From positions 3,253,770 through 3,317,769 of the forward strand of contig NC_133284.1 in NCBI RefSeq assembly GCF_005239225.2: a stretch of DNA of 64,000 nt, read 5' to 3'. The position numbers and the translations under genes were made by a program. This document shows, in pieces, positions 1-20,164 of this stretch. Numbering within the stretch: the first letter of the stretch is position 1; the number at the start of each line of letters is the position of its first letter. A model generated the notes under the pieces. The model made no database searches, had not been told where the DNA came from, and worked only from the letters and a program-made list of their open reading frames with translations. This DNA is from Populus alba. Lineage: Eukaryota > Streptophyta > Magnoliopsida > Malpighiales > Salicaceae.

Positions 1-159
1 TTTTGAGTTAGAAAACTTTCTTTTTCATAGTTATTGCAATAAGAAATGCTTAAGAAAAATTTATTTGATGCTCTGATTTTGAACCGATAAATTATTTGGG
101 ATTCCATATGTCAAAACATCAATTTAGAAAACAACCCATGCCGCTTCTGAAATGGTACA

Positions 160-265
160 AAATGGGCTTTTTCCACAACTGGGCTCTGATCTGGTACTGA
201 ATGGGCTTTGTTCGCAACTGGGCACCTCATCTGGTGCTGCAATGGGCTTGCTACACAGCTGGGTG
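160..265. repeat. Short minisatellite, about 2.5 copies of a ~40-bp unit
   Basis: A unit beginning aatgggctt recurs at about 161, 200 and 241, each followed by a variant of caactgggc and ctggtgctg. The copies are diverged. No gene is recognisable around it. Confidence 0.6.
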
Positions 266-401
266 GCCTATCTCTTCAAAGGAGAGATAGAATGGCCACT
301 CATGAACATATTTATCAGACCTCACAAGGATACGGCTATGGTTATTTGATCATCGAGTTCAATTACGGGTGATCATAAATTTATTTCTTTTATTAAAAAA
401 A

Positions 402-1075
402 TTAAATCTGTTAATTAGATTATTAAAAAATTTATGAGATAATCCTATTTCACCGAATCTATATCTTATTTCATTTGATTAAAAATACAATTCGAGTCAA
501 ATTTTAAGTTGCATGTTTATTTTTATATTTCAAAAATGTTTTTCTTTAAAAAATATTTTTTTATTTTAAATTAATTTTTTTAGTGTTTTTAAATCATTTT
601 GATGTGGTAATATTAAAAATAATTTTTAATAAATAAAAAAAAATATTATTTTAATATATTTTTAAATAAAAAAATATTTAAAAAACAACAACTATCATAT
701 TTCTAAACTCTCCAATAGTATTCTAGCTGGTGTTTAACAACTATAACAACAACTAAATCTATTAATTAGATTATTAAAAAAATTATCAAGTTAATCATAT
801 TTCACCAAATCTATTTCATATTTCATTTCATTAAAAATTCAATTAAAATTCAATTGGTGTCAAATTTTAAGTTGTCTGTTTATTTTTATATTTATTTTAA
901 ATTAATTTGTTTTAGTGTTTTTAAATTATTTTAATGTGTTAATATCAAAATTAATTTTTTTTTAAAAAAATTATTTTAATATATTTTTAAATAAAAAATA
1001 CTTTAGAAAATAACAATTATTATATTTTAAAACTCTTCAATAATATTCTAATATTCTAGCTGTTTAACAACTATA
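402..1075. repeat. Diverged tandem duplication of an AT-rich ~350-bp segment
   Basis: The block at about 402-740 recurs at about 752-1075 in the same order. Shared landmarks are ttaattagattattaaaa, tcaaattttaagttg, a tttaaataaaaaa run, and an end near attctagctg followed by tttaacaactat. The inner part resembles AT-rich MITE-like repeats seen again near 16.7 kb and 26.6 kb. Confidence 0.65.
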
Positions 1076-4000
1076 CTTATTTTCAGTCTGGTTCTCATGG
1101 ATAAACTTCTATGAGAGATTTCTCTTCAGTTTTACCCTCTCTTTTAAGTTTCCTTTGCTTTTTCGTCCTTAATTATTTCCATTTCTTCGTCTTTACCATT
1201 TTATTTTAAGAACTCTCTGTAGCGAAACACAATTTACGTAATTCTTTTTTTCAATCACTATTCAAGAAAATAAATTCATGATGCATACGTACACACACAT
1301 TTTATTTATTTATGTATTTTTTTTTTCAATGGGTAGGTGTTCATTATTTGCCCTTTAATTCTGAAAAGACTGAAGCATTAATTTATTTGCCATGTTAGAG
1401 TCACTTTCAAGTTCTTTGAGCTTATAATATGAGTGCGGGTTTTGATCGGATGAGATTCAGTCTGTCACATTGTCTTTCCACCTCCACCAAAAGTTGTGAT
1501 ATATCACCTTTCCTATTATAAGTTAAAGAGATATAACTTAATTAATCAAATTTTAAATTTATTTTTTAAAAATTATTATTTCAAGTTTTATAAATAATGG
1601 ACCACTAAAAATTTTAATAATAATTAAATTTAAAATTTATAAAATTAGTTAAAATATGTACAAACTATTGAAGATTTATATAAATAATAATAATAAAATA
1701 TATCACCTCAATCTGTTACTAATCCACGTTGGTACATCACTAAGATTAATTACAGTAATATTTGCCTGCACAAGGAGTCAAATATGCAAATCAATCAATT
1801 ATCCTACAAGCACTTTTCAATAAATAAAATTTCAGATCATGTCTTTGTCCAAGTTTTCTTCTTGTAAAGGTTGTCTCACCTAGTTACATCCGAGTTAATG
1901 TTGACCATGCTGATTAATTCAAAACAAAGATCATAGATTATAAAATAGTAGGTTGGTTTTATTTGCAACAAACTATTTATCATTATAAATTTAAGAGAAA
2001 AGAATAAAAACATAAAAATAAATATATTTTTAGAAGTGTTTTAAAATAAATTTATATCAAGATAAAATAAATTAAATTGACTTCCTTCATTATATAGTTA
2101 TTACTTTTTTATGTACAATCATCGAGAATATATTGAAAAGACCATAAAATTAATAGCCAAAACAAAATATAGTGACATAAAAAAAAAAAAAAACAAACTT
2201 AAGAAAAAAATAAAATAAAAAATTAATCTACTACAACAAAAACAAAGAAATTACCTAAGATTTCTTATTACATCATAATTTGATGTCATTAAAAGATCAT
2301 GTTCTATATAGATAAAGTTTGAATCCAGGTCATTATATATAGTTATTACTATTTACATGTTCACGCAACAGTAAAAATGGTCCAAATTCTACCTTAAAAG
2401 AAGCTTTCTACTAATGGGGGTAACATTCAAGCCACTAACCAAAAGTTAATGAAGGAGGTGATAATTATGTGTATTCTTCTCTAGCATTATAAGATATATT
2501 ACTCAAGCAATTAAGCCACTAATTCTCTGCCTTCTATTGGCTTGATATATATAGGCAAGATAATGATGGTTAAATTGGGTTGAGCATTAAATTGTTTCTT
2601 AAAGACGATTGGTTACTTGGATGAATCATGCTCCTAAAAGAATGAGTGTGACATCTTTCAGTAATAATTAAATTTTTACGAGTTTGGATTAATGGGTGTG
2701 GTTTTCACTCATGGATTAGGCATATATTCAATCACCTATTGGCTTTAGGGTTTTGTATGGAAGAAGGATTAAATTAGTGGGAAATTATTATCCATGATGC
2801 ATAGAAACATATATTTTATCTTGGAATGAGCAAAAAAACTGAAAAATCAATTAAATTGAGAAAACTAGAAAAAAATAACTGAAAAAACTGAACCTTGAAA
2901 AAAAACCAATTGAAATTTTTAAAAAACCTACCGGTTCGGTTTTGGTTTTATAAGCTTGAAACCAAAAAAACCGAACCCAAACAAAAAAAAACCAAGCTAA
3001 AATCGAGTCAAATTAGTTTGAATCAGTTTTTGTTCTAAAAAATCAAATCAAAACTCATTGGTTTAAACTAGTTTTAGTTTTTTAAAATAAAATATTCAGT
3101 TTAATTATTATTTTTTTTTATATAAAAATCAAATCAAACTAAAAATAATCATCAACTATACATCACTAAGAATAAGATTCTTTGGGTATACGGAACCTTG
3201 GGAATTGATAGGAAACTTTCTCTAATTGGAGACTACGTAGTGGAGAATATTCATCCTGCATGCATTATTGGCATGAATATATATTTAATAAGTCTTGGAT
3301 TATTATTAAAAAAAAGAGTTAACTAATCAAACTCGATTTGTCTTTTGAGGTTTGTGACGATTTCAATTTTTTTTTGGATTTTGACGTTTACCTTTTCTTT
3401 CAAAAAATATTATCAAAATTAATGAAATAAGTTATTTTCGATCTCTAAATCTTAGAAATCTAATCAAATATATAGAATATATTAAAAATAATTTGATGGA
3501 ATGAATTTATTGAACGGGTCCCATGCATGAAATCGAGGAACTCCCTTAATTTAAAGGTTTAATTTCCATTTGTTTAATATCGAGGCCAACTGAATTAAAA
3601 CGCCATTGCCTTTTGCCCGTTTGTTTCTTTTATGTTTTTAAAGGTTCAATTTCCTAGCTAAAAAGATATTATAGATCATTGGTTCCCTCTACAAGTGTAT
3701 AACTTACCTAAACAATTTCCTTACGAGATCAAAAACTTTCCAATATACTATACAATAAATTAAAAAGTGGGTGCATTTTCTTTTCCCATCATTCATGCGT
3801 TTTCTATTCGTATCATGGTTTTTTGAAATCTGGAGACAAGAACTCCAAAAGAAAAGCTGTAAAGCATAGCAAAGAGTGTGCTGTTGATCTCAAATAGCTA
3901 GGGATTCATGCGTGTGTTGAAGCAAAAAAATGAATCTTTGACTGAACTTTTTGAGTGCGAGTGACTCTGTACATGTTCCATAATTGAAGTCTTTTTGGTC

Positions 4001-4480
4001 AAGGAAATAGGCTTTTTCGGTACTATTAGAGTTGCAAAAGCCAATACAAACCTGTGCTTGCTTTGCTTAAAGGGCCAATGTCACCCATCTAGGGCATTTC
4101 CCCATCTTCCTTTTTCTCTAAATTATGAGAGAGCTTTAGGTGTGATTAAAAGAAACTTTAATTAATCTTGGATCTATGCAAGACAACAAATTTATGGATT
4201 AGATGAGTGAATTATAATAAATGAGGTTTGGTTTGGTTAGGTTGGAAAGCTTGTTCTAGCAAACACTGGTGAAAAGGAGAGTTTACTTAAATAAATATTA
4301 ATCTTCGCTAGTGGAGAGAATGGACTGTAGGACTGGCTAGTGGAAGGACCTCCACGCATAGAACAAATTAAGCTATATAATTATTTATAAATAACACTCA
4401 TTGTTGCCCGTGATCATGCAATGCAAGCTTGACTCCAGAAAAAACAAAGATTTTGATGCCATGATCCATTCATATTAATG
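1076..4480. other. Intergenic DNA without a recognisable gene
   Basis: AT-rich DNA with stops in all frames and no domain I recognise. The one structural item is an imperfect inverted repeat at about 2933-2978: ggttcggttttggttt faces aaaccaaaaaaaccgaacc across a ~10-base spacer. It sits in a low-complexity region rich in AACCGAACC-type words. Confidence 0.6.
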
Positions 4481-4489
4481 GTAGGTTGT

Positions 4490-4729
4490 GTTTGTTTATC
4501 GAAAAGTGGTTTTCAGAAAATTATTTTTTAAATTTTGCTGTGTTTGTTTGTTATTAGAAAAGTTAGTCAACGGAAAACACTTTTCAGTCAAAGGAAAATT
4601 TAGCTTAGTTTAGAAGAAAGTGTTTTCCTTTTATTTTGGGCGGAAAACACTTTCCGAAAATTGTAAAAAATTTAGAAATAACATATTATTTGCTGATTAT
4701 ATCAAATTTGGTCCTCAAACTTTTGATTG

Positions 4730-4774
<45 letters not shown>

Positions 4775-5312
4775 GTTTTGAATATTTATTTTTCAATTTC
4801 ATCCCTTAGAATTTAATTTTTATATTAACTTTGGTCCTTATTTTTATAATTGCTATTTGATTTTCCCTTATCATTTTTTAATTAAAGTTTTTTATCTATC
4901 AAATTTGGTCCTCATTCTTTTTATTGTTACTTATTTTATTTGAAATAATTTATGAAATGTTAATTATTATTATTTTAATTTCTTCATCTTCCAATTTTTT
5001 TTATTTTTTTAATTTGATCGATCTTTATTATTTTGATTATTATTTATTTTATTTGAGATAAGTTATGAAATTATATTTTTTTCAATTTTATTTTCATTCA
5101 ACTTTTTAATTTATAAGATTTGTTCCTCGTTATTTTAATAAATTTAAGAAAAATAAAATATTAATAAGTTATTTTTCAGCTCATTTTTCATGACATAACC
5201 AAACACAGGAAAATGTTTTCCAACTTATTTTTCATTACACTATTAAACATCAAAAAATACTTTTTCGGAATTCACTTTTCTTTGAATTTACTTTCCAGCA
5301 AACAAACAGGTT
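4490..5312. mobile_element. Putative MITE-like non-autonomous element
   Basis: The left side reads tgtttgtttatcgaaaagtg and the right side, reverse-complemented, begins ctgtttgtttgctggaaag. Both ends therefore carry TGTTTGTTT followed by GAAAAGT/GGAAAAC-type words in inverted orientation. Subterminal GGAAAACACTTT-type motifs recur. The interior is non-coding and contains a (TA)n run at 4731-4770. I cannot fix a target-site duplication, so the boundaries are approximate and the family is unassigned. Confidence 0.45.
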
Positions 5313-5521
5313 CGTAATCTAATGAATATTTTCTCACAAAATTAACAAAAGGGGCAAGACTAATCACAAAGAACAAAAAACTAGCGTAAAGAGTTATCAA
5401 TATATATAAAAAATACATGTAGTGGGAAGAGATACTTTTCATTGCAAAGCAATTAATGGGTAGTCAATTAACATGTAGGACGTGTTGGAAGATTTTGATA
5501 AAAAAAAAAAATATATAGGAC

Positions 5522-5860
5522 AAAAAAACAAGGAAGAGGACATGAATAGATTCTTTTTTTTTTTTTGAAATAAGTCGATATATTAAAAGGGCTATGACTA
5601 GATTTCTTTTGTTTCTAGATAAGTGTTGCCATATATTTTGGCAATGTCTTCGGTCCATGATTAACCTGGTTGATCAATTAATTACTGGATAAAAAAATGA
5701 GGAAGAGTACATGACTAGATTCCTATTTTTTTTATTAAATAAGTCAATATATTGAAAGGATTATGACTATATTCTTTTTGTTTTTAGATAAGTGTTACCA
5801 TATATTTTGACAATGTCTTTAGTCCATGATTAACCTAGTTGATCAGTTAATCACTCGATT
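5522..5860. repeat. Tandem duplication, two ~168-bp copies
   Basis: Copy one (about 5522-5689) and copy two (about 5690-5860) share, in order, ggaagag.acatga, agtcgatatatt/agtcaatatatt, tagataagtgtt, ccatatattttg, caatgtctt and gtccatgattaacct. They differ by scattered substitutions and poly-T length, so the duplication is not recent. Confidence 0.75.
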
Positions 5861-13220
<7,360 letters not shown>

Positions 13221-13228
13221 TATAAATA
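13221..13228 (+). promoter_or_regulatory. TATA box of the WAT1-type gene
   Basis: TATAAATA lies about 120 bases upstream of the start codon at 13347. Transcription would begin near 13250 with a ~95-base 5' leader. Assigned by sequence and spacing only. Confidence 0.55.
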
Positions 13229-13346
13229 CGTGACTTGCTAGCTAGTGTTTTCCTAGGGAGAAACACAACCTTCTCGAGTTGTCCTTCCTCGATCTCCTCC
13301 TTCCTTTCTGCTAAAGCTAAAAGAATCCCATCTGTGTCCAAGGAAA

Positions 13347-15490
13347 ATGAAGAACCTAGGGTGTTGCAGCAAGTTCCTTGAGAGTTCAAAACCCTACTTT
13401 GCCATGATCTCTTTACAGTTCGGTTATGCCGGCATGAATATTATTACAAAAGTGTCACTTAACCGTGGTATGAGCCACTATGTCCTCGTGGTTTATCGCC
13501 ATGCCATTGCCACCGCAGTCATAGCTCCATTTGCTCTGATTTTTGAGAGGTTTAAATCAAGAGCACTCATACATGGTTTTTGTTCAGTATTTGAGCATTA
13601 CTTTCGAGTTTCTTCCTTTATCCTTACGAAATACCTGTTGCATTTCAGGAAAATGCAACCGAGGATCACCTTCCCTGTTTTCATACAGATATTTGTCCTC
13701 GCCCTTCTTGGGTTAGTCCTTGCTAAACATTTCTTGTTCAATATTAATCATGGCATGGTTTCAATCCAATATTAATCACGGCAAGGTCATCAATATTAAT
13801 CATTTTTTAATTAATAAGTTTTGTTTTCATTTGATAGACCTGTGATAGACCAGAACTTTTACTATGCTGGGCTGAAGTTCACGTCCCCAACTTTCTCCTG
13901 TGCAATGAGCAACATGCTTCCTGCTATGACATTTGTCATGGCTGTCATATTCCGGTGAGCATATCAAACCAGCAAGCTTCCTGCTATGACTTTATTAGGA
14001 TTCTTGTCCGGCAGTACTGTTAAATTGATGTTAGGATTCTCTCTAAGTAAGGAGATTCTGGATTTGTTGTTGTGTACATAGGATGGAGAAACTGGACATA
14101 AAGAAGGTGAGATGCCAAGCAAAGATGGTGGGAACTGCAGTGACAGTTGCTGGGGCAATGTTGATGACCTTATACAAGGGTCCTATTGTAGAGATGCTGT
14201 GGTCTAAGCATATCCATCCACGTAAATCCTTTGTGACTGATACGACAGGAACAACCGACAAAGACTGGTTGAAGGGCTCCATTTTTCTTATCATTGCTAC
14301 TCTTGCCTGGTCCTCCTTGTTTGTTTTGCAAGTAAGTGATGATGCAAGAACTGAAAAGAAGATCCGCAAGGGTCCTGTGATTTTCTTCTTCTTCTTCTCT
14401 ACAGATTCATTAAAGTAATCTATCTATATGATCACATGATAGACCAAAGCATTGAAGACATACAAGAACCACCAGCTTTCTCTCACATCACTTATGTGCT
14501 TCATTGGAACCCTGCAAGCTATTGCCGTGACATTTGTGATGGAGCACAAGCCCTCTGTTTGGGCAATTGGCTGGGACATGAACCTACTTGCTGCTGCCTA
14601 TGCTGTAATACTCTCTCTCTAGACACACACACACACTTTTTGTCTTTGAGATTTGTTTAGGAAATATTGACGAGGTTTTGCGCTGTTTTTCTTACTTCTT
14701 TTCCAATGTTTAGGGGATTGTGACATCGAGCATCTCATACTATGTCCAAGGAATAGTGATAAAGAAGAAAGGTCCAGTTTTTGCTACTGCCTTTAGCCCG
14801 TTGATGATGATCATCGTAGCCATCATGGGCTCCTTCATCTTGGCAGAAAAGATATTCCTTGGAGGGTAATATATTTTCCTCCTTTCACTTAATATTTTTT
14901 TTTAATTATTATTATTATCATGCATGCATGCATCTACATACCCTTTATTCCTTGGTAGTATCCAAACTAGCATAGCATCTTAATTTATCTAGGGAATTAG
15001 CATATTGTTGTGATCACTTTTTACTCACAAGTCTCGCGATGGAATCTATCATGAAGTACAAAATTCTTTATTTTATCAATACCAATTTAGTATTAATTAT
15101 ATCACCACATGATTATTTATCAATATCATTGAATTCTTAGATTATTTAAATGGTTTCCCTTAATTAATTTACTTACAACTAATTACCTGGAGCTGTACTT
15201 TGGTATGGTGCAGTATTGTTGGTTCAGTGTTGATAGTCATAGGCCTGTACTCAGTCCTGTGGGGGAAGCACAAGGAGAAAATGGAGATCGACCCTGAGGA
15301 GATACCAGAACCAGTAAAGGGTGTTCAAGGAAATGGCAATTCAATGCTAGTGATAGAAGATATCGAAGCAAATGAAGCTAAGTTGCAAAAAGCAGAACCC
15401 GCCATCAGCAATTTCTCTGCAACGGCCATGAGCATGCCCATGGCCCTACCAGGCCTTCCGATCAAGGAGAACCAGGAGCCAAGAGCCTGA
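13347..15490 (+). CDS. WAT1-related (nodulin MtN21/EamA) transporter
   Basis: A seven-exon gene for a polytopic membrane transporter of the plant drug/metabolite transporter superfamily. Exons by splice signals: 13347-13549, 13649-13711, 13838-13954, 14082-14331, 14443-14604, 14714-14865 and 15214-15490. They total 1224 nt, or 407 residues, close to the usual family length. Family hallmarks seen: an N-terminal KPYFAMISLQFGYAGMNI segment, HYVLVVYRHAIAT, VIDQNFYYAGLKFTS at the exon 2/3 junction, WAIGWDMNLLAAAYAGIV, and YYVQGIVIKKKGPVFATAFS. The C-terminal tail after LYSVLWGKHKEK is hydrophilic. Two EamA repeats and ten membrane spans are expected for the family. WAT1 itself exports auxin from vacuoles, but substrates across the family vary, so the substrate here is unknown. 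Every intron is GT-AG and the frame is unbroken, so the gene appears intact. Confidence 0.93.
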
Positions 15491-16298
15491 TGCTATATGA
15501 TTTGATAAATGGCCGGGGGTTGGCGTTATTTTTTTGTCCTTTTTGAATCCCCCATTTTTGTTATGATCTTTTTTAAAGTGATACAAATATGGGGGTTTTG
15601 TTGTGTTTCTTCTTCTTTTTTACCTTGTTTTTATATGATATTGTATGATAATTAATGCTAGTATTTATAATGATCATATGAATATGATATGAGTAAGATA
15701 ACTCTTTTCCATGAATCACAAACTAAATCTCTGCTACAAAGATCTTGTCACCGTGTCTCACTGATGATCATAAACGAGGCAGAGTTGCAGATACATCTGA
15801 TGTAGATACCACTGCTTAAAGAACGAATACCAGTGGTTGACTTATTATTATACGTATTCATGGAGGGATAGCTAGTTGATCAGTTCTTGGCTGGCTATAT
15901 ATATGCCCTCAGAATCTTAATTGCAGCCATGTTTTTGCATCTGATTCGACATGAAAGAAAGCATAGGATCGCATGTCTTGATCGATGATGCCATGGTGAG
16001 ATACAATTTGGACACCAATATTGAAAAGTATAATTAAAGATCTTTGATCTATCAGTATTGCTTTAGTTTCTTCTCCATATATCTTAAATATATTTCTCCA
16101 ATTTCCTAGCATTAGAGTACAAGGATATTGTGGTTGCTGACAAGAAAATCACTACCACAGATTCCATTCTATGGAAATGGATCGAAACGAGGGTTCTTGA
16201 TCAAAATGTTATGTTAGATAAACATTGGCCAGCTAGTGGAGGTTGCCTGGGGCCTATGTATCGCTATTTATTGGTGTTTGCCTCCCCACTGGGCATCA
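15491..16298. other. 3' flank of the transporter gene and intergenic DNA
   Basis: Immediately after the stop is a T-rich 3' untranslated region with several AATAAA-like stretches. The rest shows no gene I recognise. A short open frame at 16130-16324 (+) has no identifiable domain and runs into the SINE target site. Confidence 0.5.
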
Positions 16299-16519
16299 TA
16301 AGTCTTGATCTGTTTTACACCTGAGCTCATTGGTGAACTCTAAAGCTTGTTTTTGAGAATGTTCTGGGTTTAACTTTTTTTATGTGCCTTGTCATCCCCA
16401 TGGTGTCTTACCTGTTCACTAGGCTTGCAGCATGTTCAGTGGACCCGGGGATTAGTTGTGGTGAGCGCAAGCTGGCCCGGACACCTCGGGTTATAAAAAA
16501 AAAAAAAAAGTCTTGATCT
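16299..16519 (+). mobile_element. tRNA-derived SINE (Au-like) with target-site duplication
   Basis: The ~197-bp body (16311-16507) is flanked by a 12-bp direct repeat aagtcttgatct at 16299-16310 and 16508-16519. Near the 5' end, tgagctcattggt resembles a pol III A box. A degenerate gttctgggtttaac resembles a B box about 40 bases on. The 3' part has the gacccggggattagt and gcaagctggcccggacacc words typical, as I remember them, of plant Au-type SINEs, followed by an A-tail. It is non-coding and would be mobilised by a LINE reverse transcriptase supplied in trans. Confidence 0.72.
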
Positions 16520-16754
16520 ATTTTTGGTATTGCATCGTAAAGTATTTTTTAATAAAAAATATATTAAAATAATATTTATTTAATATTTTATTTTTATTAT
16601 CAGCACATTCATATATCAAGATTATCTATAAACACCTTAAAAGATATAAATTTAATCATTTTTCAAGCGAAGAATAATTTGAAACACCTTAAGAAATAGC
16701 TTGTAACGCAAAAATATTTGTGTTGCTGCAATAGTGTTTTTTTTCCCTTATACT

Positions 16755-16804
16755 TGAATGTATGTTTGGTATTATGGTATAGAGTGTTTTTCGCTTGAAA
16801 ATAC

Positions 16805-16842
<38 letters not shown>

Positions 16843-16985
16843 TTTTATATTATTTACATTAACACTAAAAATAAAATCACTAAAAATACATTATTTTGAT
16901 ATTTTTTTTCAAATAAAACACATTTTTGATATGCACTCAAAAACAAAAATTACTGCAATACCAAGAACAAAAACAATTCTTCTAG
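16755..16985. mobile_element. MITE-like repeat containing an (AAT)n run
   Basis: The left end tgtttggtattatggtat faces a right end whose reverse complement is tgttcttggtattgcagta, giving imperfect terminal inverted repeats. The interior is AT-rich and non-coding, with an (AAT)n microsatellite at about 16805-16842. No clear target duplication was found. Confidence 0.45.
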
Positions 16986-19900
16986 AGAAAGTCTTCGAAA
17001 ATCAGGGTCATTTATTCATATATGAACTTTCTTGAGTGTGCATGCTGCAGGAGGAATTAATTGTAAGGCACACACAATTTTTTTTTAATTTTTTTTACCT
17101 AGATAGAACTCTAGAATCATAATCAAATCAGATATTAAGAGGATTAAATTTTGTAGTTAGTAGGATAGAGAAGTAATATTACCTACGTTACGTTATAAAT
17201 TAAATTGATAATCACTAATGTAAAATTAGGCTTCTTAATTAAGAGAGTATTTGTTTTTAGCTCAAACTCTCTATAAGACAATTTTACCTTGTGATTTCCT
17301 TACAAGTGCAGAGAGTAATTTAGTGGACCAAAAATTTAACTTTGGAAATCCTTCCCTTTTGATGGGTTTGATCTTTAAAATTTTTTTACAATTTTTTTTC
17401 CAAAAAATTGTAAAAAAATTAGATGAAAGGATATAATTAAAAAAAAATTAATTAAAGAATCAATAAAAAAAATCTAAAAGTTATAATAAACTAAAATTGA
17501 GAATCATTAAATAATTCGAGAACTGATTTGACATTTGCTATAAAAAACTAAAGAATCAAAGTCCATCAAAACCTTCTTTGAATCTCAGGAGCCCTAGCTT
17601 TCAATTCAGTTTTCTCACCATGTGAGCTTGACATGAAGCTAGGCATCAACGGATAATATTTTTTAGGAAAAAATTCTTCCATTAAAACCTTAACCTAGAA
17701 GCTTAATTAGACCTTAATTATAAATTATATTTTGTTAATAGAATGTTTTCTTGCAACGAACTTTTCCTCAGCAAGAAGTTTTCATCTAAAAAAAAAACTC
17801 CTTGTCGAGGAAGATACAATGGAAAAAACCGAGCTCTTATGTGGACATGAAGATAGGTTTTAGCCCTACCTAAAACACATGTATCACACGTACTGATGAA
17901 GCAATGAGACAGATTCTTGCTAATTAAAACAAGAAAAAAGAAATATATATCAAAGTATTCATTCAATATTATTCCATATTCCATAAATGTAATGTCATAA
18001 AATGGCTGTACGTTGTATCACAGATTCTTTGCCGCATAATACTAACAAGTCAACTTGTGATTTTATTCCTGCTATGCGTGAAGCTTGCTAGCTAGCTGAC
18101 GGTGGAAATGGGTCACTGCATATATTTCATTCTCCAATGGAGGATTTCGGAGCTTGATTCGAGAGAAACCCAAGTCTCTGATGAGAGATCTCGTTCCTCC
18201 CCAGCCATAGTCCTTTCGCATTATCAAGAACAACAGAGAGAATCCCAAACTTTCTTTCGTGATGGCCAAGTAGGAAACACCATGGCATATTGCGTAGTGG
18301 AAGTCGTTTTCATCAAATAGATGGTCGATAAACCCACTTGAAATAATGTAATCTACCCCAGAAATCACTTGAGTCGAGTGTCCATCATCATGTGATGACA
18401 ACGATTCTCCTCATAATTCTTCATATACTTTTTTCTGTTTCTTTACTATTTGCAGGGCCACCCCATCTAGGGAGATAATCAACTTAATTTGTTTTTGATT
18501 TAGTTTAATTTTTAATATAAACATATTGAAACAATTTAAAAAAAATTATGTCGTTTTTTTAAAGAAGGGTGCTTCGATGCTGATTGAATAACTAAAATAC
18601 AATTTCAATTGCATTTTCCAATTAAATAATTAAGAAGAAAAATGATTTTTTATGCTAGCTAGTATGGTATCATTGTTTGATTTGTTTTGTTTTGAATTTA
18701 TATATGCTATTATATGGTTAGAGAAAGTGATGCTTAAATGGCCCTTTCTTGCTTGCTTGTAAAAACACTTGAAGATGATTTATTAATGTAAAGAAATGTT
18801 TCTTGGGTTGGCTAGCATCTAACTAAAACTTGGTGTCTTCCTTCATTTTTCCACTACAACACTTTCACTTATTCATAACTATCAATTAAGGAATCTCTTT
18901 GTTCTTATAAAATAACAAGATCTGATCACAAAGTGAATCTCCCTCGAATTTACTGGCCATATTCTATGCATAATAATGGAGAGGAGGGAGAAAGCTAATC
19001 TAAAAGGAATCCAGTTAATTTTGATAATGCTGCCTGCAAGTTCTTCCACGATCCATCTAGCAAATGATGTCACAGTACAGCACATGAGGGAACTTGTACC
19101 TGCTAGCTCGTGCTGTCAATTCCATGGAGGAGCTCTTAGCCTAGTTAAGATTCCACTGTAACAATCCTTTATTCATAATTCGTCTGTGACAAAAGAGACA
19201 AGGCCAAGCAAGCTGGTTCCATACACATTGCAATATTAACTAAGTGTTGGTAACTCCCAGTGGTTTGCTCATTGCGTAGGATTAGCAATAATATGCTTTT
19301 TAACACTGAAAAGGGGGTGTGAGTGTCGAATTGCAGGTTGCGTTCATGGATCTGACCAGGCACACTAACTCCCTTTTTCTCCGAGTTTTTTTGTTTCTTC
19401 TCCCCTTTAACAACATGAGCACGCAAAAGAATCGAAACTCGGGAACTCGATCGTTGTGACAAGGACTTGTTGATCTCTCGCTTCCATTTGATTTGAAATA
19501 CCTAACTCTCTCCTGGTTTTCTTTCCTGTCCCTGTCATTTTGAGTTTTTCACCGCGTTGTTGGATAGTAAGAGCTTAGCATGCACCCTGCACAGCTTCTT
19601 CGTTCTTTGGCCATTCTAATGAGAACTGAGTTCAAGGCTCATCCCTTCTCTTGATATATAAAAGTAATTCATAGTTGTAACTCTCCGACTGCTGGATTGT
19701 TACATCAATTTACTTGTTATCAAAACAATTTTGTTTTATTCAAGTATTCAACCAAGCAAGAAAATTGCTCCAGCCTTTTCAATCATTTGATAAGTTAATA
19801 AGTAGAGCTATTTTTTAATAAATCATTACTATAAATTAGACTTAATAGAATCTGATAATTATTTTTTATGATGTTAAAGTAAAGAATTGAACAAAAAAAT

Positions 19901-20164
19901 CTATTATTTTTATTATAAATCGAGTCATTGTTCGCGATCAAGGATTTGATTTTATCACCAATTCAATAATTGTTCATATCTTTTCAACTACGGAGTGAAT
20001 CTAACCAAGTCAACTCATGAGATCTACAACGTTAATTTAACCAAATTAATGCATTTTTTAGTTTAAATTAAGACTCCGATCAGAATGAAGTTTCGAATTA
20101 GAGGTTTTCTAGATCAATTGGATAGGCTGGACAGGATTTAATACCAAGGTTCAATTTATATAGC
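16986..20164. other. Intergenic DNA with unassigned open frames
   Basis: Sequence complexity rises around 18.06-18.42 kb and 18.97-19.50 kb, where open frames of 109 codons (18072-18401, minus) and 97 codons (19169-19462, minus) lie. I recognise no domain in either and see no convincing splice context. They could be relics or chance frames. Confidence 0.4.

Noticed and set aside
18072..18401. 109-codon minus-strand frame as a gene
   Set aside because: No domain, splice context or related sequence is recognised. It is kept only as an unassigned open frame in the intergenic note.
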